Positions 1 to 6,369 of a stretch of DNA of 19,388 nucleotides are shown here, piece by piece (the stretch's first letter is position 1; each line of letters starts with the position of its first letter). Source of the stretch: an uncultured Eubacteriales bacterium (lineage in GTDB: Bacteria; Bacillota; Clostridia; Oscillospirales; CAG-272); NCBI GenBank assembly GCA_958414825.1, contig CATYXQ010000034.1, forward strand, positions 1 through 19,388, read 5' to 3'. The position numbers and the translations under genes were made by a program. Under the pieces are notes generated by a model. The model ran no database searches. It saw nothing but the letters and a program-made list of their open reading frames with translations, and was not told where the DNA came from.

Positions 1-2
1 AG

Positions 3-653
3 GATTTCAAGCAATATGTGTACGATAAAGCGGACAATGTGCGCGCAAAAAGAAAAAGGCGGCGCCGTATATGGTTAAACGCCGCTGCTTCTTTATCGGT
101 ATTTGCCGTATGTTTTGGATTGTTTTACTATTTTGACTTATCGTCTTCGGTTTATGACACAAATAAGACAGAAGAAGCTATATTAAAAACAGCCAAAGGC
201 ATGTATTATGCGGAAGAGAATCCACAGGAATTTTCAGACGCCGCAACGCCGGAAAATGCGACTGTAAATTCTTTTTACAATGCCGACGATTCGATAGCGT
301 CTACTGAGCAAGAAAGTCTGGATACTGCGCAGTTTATGCCGAAAGCAGCGGCGCTACTTGGCGCGACCAACTATTCGCATTATGCTGTCGCAGAGAATGA
401 CGCTTCCTATACGGGTGAACTTTCCGATATTGACTTTGATACTTGCGTGGCTGTAACGATTTGGTCAACGTTTGCTTCAAAACCCACTGTTCAACAGTTA
501 CAGACTGAATATACGGACGAAGTCATTCACTTAACGCTGATCACCGATATTGAATCTACACCGACCGGTTCGTATATGATGGTATATACGGCGCTGATTG
601 ATCGGGACAAATATACAGGTCAGCCAATTTCCATTCAGATCATACAACCTTAA
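3..653 (+). CDS. Single-pass membrane protein, 5'-truncated, function unknown
   Basis: The reading frame is open to the left edge, so the true start lies upstream; a GTG at 18 is in frame but has no ribosome binding site. Counting from that GTG, a very basic cytoplasmic stretch (KRKRRRR, residues 11-17) is followed by one hydrophobic segment (about 18-39) and roughly 170 mostly polar residues predicted to lie outside the membrane. The basic stretch before the segment favours an N-in, C-out orientation. I recognise no catalytic motif. A short cytoplasmic part, one membrane span and an extracytoplasmic domain resemble ECF anti-sigma factors of Firmicutes, which usually follow a sigma factor gene, but the cytoplasmic domain is missing here, so this is only a guess. 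The gene ends at a hairpin terminator shared with the convergent ABC exporter gene. Confidence 0.6.
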   Translation, partial: DFKQYVYDKADNVRAKRKRRRRIWLNAAASLSVFAVCFGLFYYFDLSSSVYDTNKTEEAILKTAKGMYYAEENPQEFSDAATPENATVNSFYNADDSIASTEQESLDTAQFMPKAAALLGATNYSHYAVAENDASYTGELSDIDFDTCVAVTIWSTFASKPTVQQLQTEYTDEVIHLTLITDIESTPTGSYMMVYTALIDRDKYTGQPISIQIIQP

Positions 654-658
654 ATATG

Positions 659-689
659 AAAAGGGAAGCGTTGAAACGCTTCCTTTTTT
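659..689. terminator. Bidirectional rho-independent terminator
   Basis: A GGAAGCG arm (664-670) pairs with CGCTTCC (677-683) around a six-base loop, extended outward by A/T pairs and followed by a run of T on the plus strand. On the minus strand it is also followed by T-rich sequence. It lies between two convergent genes (stops at 653 and 701) and can serve both. Confidence 0.85.
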
Positions 690-700
690 GCCGCGAATAT

Positions 701-2518
701 TCAGGACTTTGACATCTGTTCGCAAAATTGGGTATTATACAGTGTTTGATAAGTTCCGCTATGCGCAAGCAATTCCGCATGTGTTCCTCTTTCCGATACG
801 CATCCGTTTTCGATCACAAGGATTTCATCTGCGGATATAATGGTAGACAATCGGTGCGCAATGATAATCGACGTGCGTCCGACCAAAAGCGGTGTAATGG
901 CGTTTTGAATGGCTTTTTCGGAAATGGAGTCCAGAGAAGAGGTTGCTTCATCTAAGATCAGGATTTTCGGATCTTTCAAGATCATTCTGGCCAGTGAAAT
1001 CCGCTGCTTTTCACCGCCGGAAAGTTTAAATCCGCGGTTTCCGACTATCGTATCGTATCCAAGCGGAAGCGTCATGATAAAGTCATGTATGCTGGCCTCC
1101 CGGCACACACGTTCGAGATCTTCTTTTGTCGCGTCCGGTTTGGCATAAAGAAGATTTTCACGTATTGTTGCGTTAAACAAATAGGTGTCCTGCGTCACGA
1201 CTCCGATGGAACTGCGCAGTGTTTGTAAGTCGAGTGAGCGTATATCCCGGCCGTCGATTGTAATCTTTCCGCCAGATACGTCGTACAAACGCGGAATCAA
1301 TGAAATAATTGTGGATTTTCCGGCGCCGGAGGGACCGACAATTGCCACAGATTTTCCGGGATCTACCGTAAACGATACGCCTTTGAGAACCTCAGTATCC
1401 GATGTATAGGAAAAATGAACGTCATCAAAGCAAAGTTTTCCCGCAATTCTTTCGAGTATAACGGCATCTTTCTCATTTTTAATTTCAACGGGCATATCCA
1501 AATATTCAAAAATACGCGCAAACAGCGCCATCGAGCGGGTAAAATCAATCTGAAGGCTCAGCACGGATTCTACCGGCCTATATAAGCGTCGAATCAGCGC
1601 CACAATTACGCTTATATCACCGATTGTTAGATTAGACACGCCGATTTTAATAATCAAAATACCGCCGATAAGATATATGATGATCGGCCCGATTCCCGCA
1701 GTTACATGCATGAAAGCCCAGAACCAGCGTCCGGCCATTCGCTCGCGAACCGTCAGTTTGGCTACCTCTTCGTTTAATCTTCGGAATTTTTCATACTCTG
1801 CCTTTTCTTTGGTGAACAGCTTGGTTAAAAGCTGACCGCCGACACTTAAAGTCTCATTAATAACCTGATTGGCGCCGTCCCGTTTTTTTTGCGCTTCAGA
1901 GGCAAGCTTCCAACGCTTTTTTCCGACCGTATCCGTAGGAATGATAAAAAGCGGAATCATAACCATGCCGATCGTAGCCAGTTGCCAGCTTTTGCCATAG
2001 AGCGTAATCACTGTGGTGATGATAATAATAAAATCAGAAAAATAGGATGTAAGAATGCTGCTGATGATGCTGGCCGCACCGCTGATATCGCTCGTCATGC
2101 GTGTGACAATGTCGCCGGGCTTTTGCGTGGTGAAAAAGCGCTGAGACATGTTTTGCAGATGAGCGTACATCTGATTTTTCATATCATATGTAATATGCTG
2201 GCCTATCCAGGTAGTCAAATAGGACTGCAGAAGACCGATCAGGCGAGACCCCAATAAAACGATAAGTGAAGCCGCAGATAAACTGTAGATCAGATTTAGA
2301 TTTTCTCCCAAAATACCATCGTCTATGATTTTTCCAGTCAGGACAGAGGGCAATAACCCCAGAACCGACGACAGAATAATCAAAACAAAAACCAATAACA
2401 AAAACCATCGGTAAGGACGGAGATAAGAAAGAATGCGAGAAAGCATCGCCTTCGTAATTTTCGGCGATGCATTTTTTTCTTCTTCCGGGGAGTCAAATCG
2501 GGAACGTACTCTGCTCAT
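701..2518 (-). CDS. ABC exporter half-transporter (fused membrane and ATPase domains)
   Basis: A 605-residue type I ABC exporter subunit with an N-terminal six-helix membrane domain (about residues 30-330) and a C-terminal nucleotide-binding domain. Visible ATPase motifs are Walker A GPSGAGKST (about 394), signature LSGGEKQ (about 498), Walker B ILILDE followed by the D-loop SSLD (about 519-530) and the switch histidine in IIAHRLS (about 550). The length and arrangement match MsbA/BmrA/LmrA-like multidrug or lipid exporters in the cytoplasmic membrane; the substrate cannot be read from sequence. The start chosen is the ATG at 2518, because AAAGGA sits six bases before it; an in-frame TTG at 2533 would extend the protein by five residues. 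No second half-transporter is adjacent, so a homodimer is most likely. It is transcribed alone from a consensus promoter at 2578-2606. Confidence 0.93.
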   Translation of the reverse strand: MSRVRSRFDSPEEEKNASPKITKAMLSRILSYLRPYRWFLLLVFVLIILSSVLGLLPSVLTGKIIDDGILGENLNLIYSLSAASLIVLLGSRLIGLLQSYLTTWIGQHITYDMKNQMYAHLQNMSQRFFTTQKPGDIVTRMTSDISGAASIISSILTSYFSDFIIIITTVITLYGKSWQLATIGMVMIPLFIIPTDTVGKKRWKLASEAQKKRDGANQVINETLSVGGQLLTKLFTKEKAEYEKFRRLNEEVAKLTVRERMAGRWFWAFMHVTAGIGPIIIYLIGGILIIKIGVSNLTIGDISVIVALIRRLYRPVESVLSLQIDFTRSMALFARIFEYLDMPVEIKNEKDAVILERIAGKLCFDDVHFSYTSDTEVLKGVSFTVDPGKSVAIVGPSGAGKSTIISLIPRLYDVSGGKITIDGRDIRSLDLQTLRSSIGVVTQDTYLFNATIRENLLYAKPDATKEDLERVCREASIHDFIMTLPLGYDTIVGNRGFKLSGGEKQRISLARMILKDPKILILDEATSSLDSISEKAIQNAITPLLVGRTSIIIAHRLSTIISADEILVIENGCVSERGTHAELLAHSGTYQTLYNTQFCEQMSKS

Positions 2519-2577
2519 TTTGTATCCTTTCAAAAGAAGTGAATATTTTGTTGCCGATACGGAAAACGCTCGGTTTT

Positions 2578-2606
2578 ATTTTACCTTAAAAAACGAATTC
2601 GGTCAA
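2578..2606 (-). promoter_or_regulatory. Sigma-A promoter of the ABC exporter gene
   Basis: Read on the minus strand, TTGACC (2606-2601) and TAAAAT (2583-2578) are separated by exactly 17 bases. Both hexamers are near consensus, and the leader to the ATG at 2518 is about 50 bases. No operator-like dyad was noticed. Confidence 0.8.
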
Positions 2607-2661
2607 TAGTATCTTGCTTTGAATAAATATAAATATGTTTTTGTTGCCATATTGAAAATTC

Positions 2662-2690
2662 TTGCATTATTGAAGAAATTTTGGTAAAAT
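2662..2690 (+). promoter_or_regulatory. Sigma-A promoter of the DUF6020-like gene
   Basis: TTGCAT (2662-2667) and TAAAAT (2685-2690) are separated by 17 bases, with a TGG extended -10 element directly before the -10 box. It points away from the ABC exporter promoter, about 55 bases away. Confidence 0.8.
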
Positions 2691-2714
2691 AGATTTATTA
2701 TGAGATAATAAATG

Positions 2715-2720
2715 GGAGGA
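2715..2720 (+). promoter_or_regulatory. Ribosome binding site that decides the start at 2727
   Basis: GGAGGA lies six bases before the ATG at 2727. An in-frame ATG at 2712 overlaps the beginning of this site and would have to be used without it, so the later ATG is preferred. Confidence 0.8.
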
Positions 2721-2726
2721 ACCGCA

Positions 2727-4418
2727 ATGTACGGTCATACGCATATGCTTCGCCGTGCGGCGGCAGTTTTTATTCCGTTTGGCTTTATTCTGGGGTTCTC
2801 CATTCCAATGGGGAGGTCTCTGGATCAATATGACACCATAGCGACGGAGTCAACAAGTCTGATCAGATACGGTTTGTTCGCCCTGTTATTTTCGTTATTC
2901 TTCACCGCGTTTATGACGCTTTTATGTGCAAAATCGGGATTTATCAGTCAAAAATGCTGCTTTTCTTTAAAAATCCCGTTTTCAGAGAAGCATAAATCTC
3001 GTTTTTTTGTTTTGTGGGCATTCTTTTTTCTATGCTGTATTCCGGCGTTTCTTGCCTATTATCCGGGAATATTTGCATATGACATTTCAACGCAGATACG
3101 CCTGCTCGCCGAGGGGCAGATTTCTGCGGACCACCCGATGCTGCATACGCTGATTGTGGCCTCGTTTTTAATCTTTGGCAATCTCATTTCATCCTATACG
3201 CTGGGACTGGCGTTCTTTTCGATTTTTCAGATACTGGTCTTCTCCTTTGCATTTGCCAGAGCCGTAGATTTTCTGTTTCGGCTGCGGCTTGATATCGGTG
3301 CAATTTTACTCACGCTGTATTATGCTTTGAGTCCGGTAAACGCCATGTTTTCTATTAATGCCGTAAAAGATGCGCCATACGCAATTCTATTTCTATTGGT
3401 CATGGTCTCGGTAGCCGAACTCTTCTTTTTTACAGAGACATTTATTCAATCCAAACGAAAAATGCTCTTGCTCGCATTGATGATTGCGTTTACCGCATTG
3501 ATGAAAGCCACCGGAGAGGCCGTTATGCTGGGACTTTGCGTTTTGCTGATCATATATATGAAAAAAACGGAAGTACGTAAAAAAATGCTGCGCCTTTTTG
3601 CTATGGCGCTTACCGTTTTTTTCTGTATGAATTTCGCTTTTCACACTGTTTTCGATATTCTTCCGCGGACAGAAACCGAAAAACTGTCGGTGCCGCTGCA
3701 GCAAATGTTTAGAGTTGTCAATCATCAATACGATGAACTGAGTAAAGAGGAGATGCATACGCTAACCAAACTGATTCCCGAGACGTATTGGACGAATTAT
3801 TCGCCGAGGCTGTCTGATGACATTAAAAATCATCTGTATCCCGGCGCATATGCCGAAAACAAAACGGAATTCTGGCAGCTTTGGCTGTCGCTCGGGAAAC
3901 AATATCCGGCTGAATATGCGGATGCATTTTTTTCTCTGAATTTAGGATTTTGGTATCCGGGGCTTCAATATCCTGATGCGCGCACGTATCATGCGTATAT
4001 TGAAACATCTATAAAAGCGCCCGATACGCCGGAAGAAGCGCCGACGATACCGGACGGCAGTCCGGTTTCTGCCGACGTTATCGGATGCTTTTATATCAAG
4101 CGGACAGTCAAATGGCAGTCGGCGTATAATTTTTATGAAAGTTTCGGCGACGGCAAAACCGTTTTAAACCGACTTCCGTTTTCAATTTTATTTACGCCCG
4201 CCGGCGGATTTTATGCCCTTTGGAGTTTATTGTCGATGGCGATATATTCAAAAAAATATAAAATATTGTGTCTGTCCGTCCCAGTGGTGATTATATGGAT
4301 TCTAAATATGTTTTCGGCGATTGCGCTTCTTCGGTACGCGTATCCCATGCTACTAACGATGCCGTTTATATTCGCCTTGTTTTTTTACAGAATGCCGCCG
4401 GTAAAGACGCAGCGATAA
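2727..4418 (+). CDS. Polytopic membrane protein, DUF6020-like
   Basis: A 563-residue integral membrane protein with about ten or more hydrophobic segments spread over the whole length, broken by a polar region at about residues 325-480 that probably lies outside the membrane. After the first helices it carries YYPGIFAYD (residues 111-119) and then HPMLHT (136-141). This layout, an aspartate after an early helix and an HP-LHT motif, is what I associate with the DUF6020 family of Firmicutes membrane proteins and resembles GT-C-type, lipid-linked sugar glycosyltransferases. A role in envelope glycan assembly is therefore possible, but this is inference. The start at 2727 follows a good ribosome binding site. 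The gene has its own promoter and is followed by a separate promoter for miaB, so it is probably monocistronic, although I see no convincing terminator after it. Confidence 0.7.
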   Translation: MYGHTHMLRRAAAVFIPFGFILGFSIPMGRSLDQYDTIATESTSLIRYGLFALLFSLFFTAFMTLLCAKSGFISQKCCFSLKIPFSEKHKSRFFVLWAFFFLCCIPAFLAYYPGIFAYDISTQIRLLAEGQISADHPMLHTLIVASFLIFGNLISSYTLGLAFFSIFQILVFSFAFARAVDFLFRLRLDIGAILLTLYYALSPVNAMFSINAVKDAPYAILFLLVMVSVAELFFFTETFIQSKRKMLLLALMIAFTALMKATGEAVMLGLCVLLIIYMKKTEVRKKMLRLFAMALTVFFCMNFAFHTVFDILPRTETEKLSVPLQQMFRVVNHQYDELSKEEMHTLTKLIPETYWTNYSPRLSDDIKNHLYPGAYAENKTEFWQLWLSLGKQYPAEYADAFFSLNLGFWYPGLQYPDARTYHAYIETSIKAPDTPEEAPTIPDGSPVSADVIGCFYIKRTVKWQSAYNFYESFGDGKTVLNRLPFSILFTPAGGFYALWSLLSMAIYSKKYKILCLSVPVVIIWILNMFSAIALLRYAYPMLLTMPFIFALFFYRMPPVKTQR

Positions 4419-4483
4419 CGAAAATTCGGCAGACAAAGTCGGCTTTACTTGACTTTGCAATTGCGACTCTTCGCGGAAAAATA

Positions 4484-4512
4484 TTGCATCTTCTCTTAAA
4501 ATTTGATATAAT
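4484..4512 (+). promoter_or_regulatory. Sigma-A promoter of the miaB-ylbF-mutS-mutL-tgt operon
   Basis: TTGCAT (4484-4489) and a perfect TATAAT (4507-4512) are 17 bases apart, with a TGA extended -10 element before the -10 box. The leader to the miaB ATG at 4551 is about 30 bases. No other comparable promoter was seen before the end of tgt, so the five genes are probably co-transcribed. Confidence 0.85.
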
Positions 4513-4550
4513 ATATAAAGTTAAATACGGTTGTTTCGATAAGGAATCAT

Positions 4551-5921
4551 ATGGATAAGTATATAGAAGCGGTAAAACAAAAAAATGACGCCTATTTTGC
4601 CAGGACTTCTCACAAACCCGCAGTTTGTGTCGTAACATTTGGCTGTCAGCAAAACGAAGCGGATTCGGAAAAGCTGCGCGGTATGGCAGATGCGATGGGC
4701 TATGCGCAGACTGAGGATGCGGCGAAGGCAGATTTGATTTTAGTCAATACCTGCGCAATTCGGGAACATGCCGAACTGCGCGCATTGTCGTCTGTCGGCC
4801 AATATAAGCACCTCAAAGCCAAAAATCCGAACTTGCGTATCGGCGTTTGCGGCTGTATGGTCGCACAAAATCATCGTGTTGAGGAAATCAAGCACAGCTA
4901 TCCCTATGTAGATTTCACTTTTGAACCATCCGCGCTCGACATATTCCCGGAAATTTTGTGCGAGGCGCTCGAGAGCGGAAAACGCAGTTTTTGCAGCAAA
5001 ACATCATCCGAACCGATTCGGGAGGGACTGCCTGTCCTGCGTGAAAATCCGATTAAATCCTGGGTCAGTATTATGTACGGCTGCAACAATTTTTGTTCCT
5101 ACTGTATTGTGCCGTATGTGCGGGGAAGAGAACGCAGCCGGAATTTTTCCCATGTCGTAGAGGAAGTACGCGCGCTTGCCGCTTTGGGGACGCGGGACAT
5201 AACGCTCTTAGGCCAAAATGTCAATTCCTATAACGGCGGCTGCTCATTTGCCGAATTGATTCGTATGCTTTCGGAAATAGACGGGGACTTTCGGCTGCGG
5301 TTTATGACAAGCCATCCGAAAGATGTTCCGGACGAACTGATTGCGGCCATGGCGGAAAGCCGACATGCGGCCAAACAGTTTCATCTGCCGCTTCAATCCG
5401 GAAGTGACCGCATCCTTTCCGCAATGAACCGCCGGTATAATACGGCGCGCTATTCGGAAATTGTACGCAAACTTCGTACCGCAATGCCGAATATTGCATT
5501 GACTACTGATATTATCGTCGGATTCCCCGGAGAGACCGAAGCGGATTTTGAACAAACGCTCGACATGCTGAAAGCAATACGATTTGATATGCTGTATTCG
5601 TTTATTTATTCACCGCGTAAAGGAACGCCGGCGGCAACATTTGAAAATCCGGTTTCAGATGCGGATAAATCGGCGCGAATGCAAAGACTATTGGATGTAC
5701 AAAATGAAATTTCTTTAGAAATAAATCAGCAAATGGTCGGGAAAACTGTTGTTGTACTGGCGGAGGGAAGAAGTAAAAACAATTCGGAATTTTTTACCGG
5801 ACGAACGGAGTCCAATAAATTGGTGCATTTCAAAGCGCCTGATTCCATGGTCGGCAATTTTGTGCCGGTGCGCATTGTTCGAGCAGAACCTTACGCGCTG
5901 CACGGAGAACTGGAAAAATAA
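4551..5921 (+). CDS. miaB: tRNA-2-methylthio-N6-dimethylallyladenosine synthase MiaB
   Basis: This 456-residue radical SAM methylthiotransferase adds a methylthio group to i6A at position 37 of tRNAs that read UNN codons. The N-terminal UPF0004 domain holds the three ligands of the auxiliary [4Fe-4S] cluster: Cys32 (in TFGCQQNEAD), Cys68 (NTCAIRE) and Cys102 (GCM). The radical SAM cluster motif CNNFCSYC gives Cys178, Cys182 and Cys185. A C-terminal TRAM RNA-binding domain covers about 385-452. VNTCAIREHAE and the SIMYGCNNFCSYC surroundings fit MiaB rather than MtaB or RimO. The start at 4551 follows AAGGA by five bases. It is the first gene of the operon; ylbF follows after 29 bases. No miaA gene, whose product makes the i6A substrate, lies in this window, although in many Clostridia it sits after mutL. 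Confidence 0.97.
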   Translation: MDKYIEAVKQKNDAYFARTSHKPAVCVVTFGCQQNEADSEKLRGMADAMGYAQTEDAAKADLILVNTCAIREHAELRALSSVGQYKHLKAKNPNLRIGVCGCMVAQNHRVEEIKHSYPYVDFTFEPSALDIFPEILCEALESGKRSFCSKTSSEPIREGLPVLRENPIKSWVSIMYGCNNFCSYCIVPYVRGRERSRNFSHVVEEVRALAALGTRDITLLGQNVNSYNGGCSFAELIRMLSEIDGDFRLRFMTSHPKDVPDELIAAMAESRHAAKQFHLPLQSGSDRILSAMNRRYNTARYSEIVRKLRTAMPNIALTTDIIVGFPGETEADFEQTLDMLKAIRFDMLYSFIYSPRKGTPAATFENPVSDADKSARMQRLLDVQNEISLEINQQMVGKTVVVLAEGRSKNNSEFFTGRTESNKLVHFKAPDSMVGNFVPVRIVRAEPYALHGELEK

Positions 5922-5950
5922 AAAATATATTTTTAAAGAAGGATAAAGAC

Positions 5951-6340
5951 ATGCAGGAAATTTTGAAAAAAGCAGAAGAACTCGGAAAACTGATTGCAGA
6001 AAGCGAAGCGGTAACAACTGCAGCCCGTACAAAAGAAGCTTATGAAAACGATAAGGCGGTACAGCAGGCTATTTTTGAATATAACGCGCAGAACGCCGCA
6101 CTTTCGGCAGAATATAGAAAAGAAACGCACGATGAAGAGATAATGAAAGCTATTAAGGATCGAATCGGCGTATTGTATAACCAGATCACCGAAAATCCGA
6201 GCTACATGGCGTATATTGCCGCCGAGGAACAGGTCGCGAAGCTGATGAAACAGGTGAATGAAGAAATCAATTTTCAGGTAACCGGAGAGCGTTCCGAGGC
6301 TTGCACCGGGAACTGCGGTTCTTGCGGAGGCTGTCACTGA
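5951..6340 (+). CDS. ylbF: YlbF/YmcA (Ric) family protein with a four-cysteine C-terminal tail
   Basis: A 129-residue, almost wholly helical protein of the YlbF/YmcA (RicF/RicA) family. In Bacillus subtilis these proteins form a complex with YaaT that affects RNase Y-dependent mRNA maturation, competence, sporulation and biofilm formation, and that is reported to carry [4Fe-4S] clusters. Residues 1-110 contain no cysteine; the last 12 hold four (Cys118, Cys122, Cys125, Cys128) in the pattern C-x3-C-x2-C-x2-C-H, which looks like a metal or Fe-S site. The ribosome binding site AGAAGGA is seven bases before the ATG. It lies between miaB, an Fe-S enzyme, and mutS, in the same operon. Whether it corresponds to YlbF or YmcA cannot be decided from this alone, so the symbol is by family. 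Confidence 0.85.
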   Translation: MQEILKKAEELGKLIAESEAVTTAARTKEAYENDKAVQQAIFEYNAQNAALSAEYRKETHDEEIMKAIKDRIGVLYNQITENPSYMAYIAAEEQVAKLMKQVNEEINFQVTGERSEACTGNCGSCGGCH

Positions 6341-6351
6341 CAATAACGCCT

Positions 6352-6360
6352 GGGGGAGGG
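6352..6360 (+). promoter_or_regulatory. Ribosome binding site that decides the mutS start
   Basis: A G-rich site containing GGAGG lies ten bases before the ATG at 6370. It marks this ATG as the start rather than the in-frame ATG at 6301, which lies inside the ylbF coding region and has no such site. Confidence 0.8.
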
Positions 6361-6369
6361 AATGACACC

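Noticed and set aside
4434..4457. Inverted repeat CAAAGTC / GACTTTG after the DUF6020-like gene
   Set aside because: Seven pairs with a ten-base loop and no following T run, so it is not a convincing terminator.
4268..4558. A 96-codon plus-strand open frame spanning the end of the DUF6020-like gene and the miaB promoter
   Set aside because: Overlaps the coding end of a clear membrane protein and the miaB promoter, with no family resemblance.
6301..6369. An N-terminal extension of MutS from an in-frame ATG at 6301, overlapping ylbF
   Set aside because: No ribosome binding site, it overlaps the cysteine tail of ylbF, and the ATG at 6370 gives the standard MutS N-terminus behind a GGAGG site.
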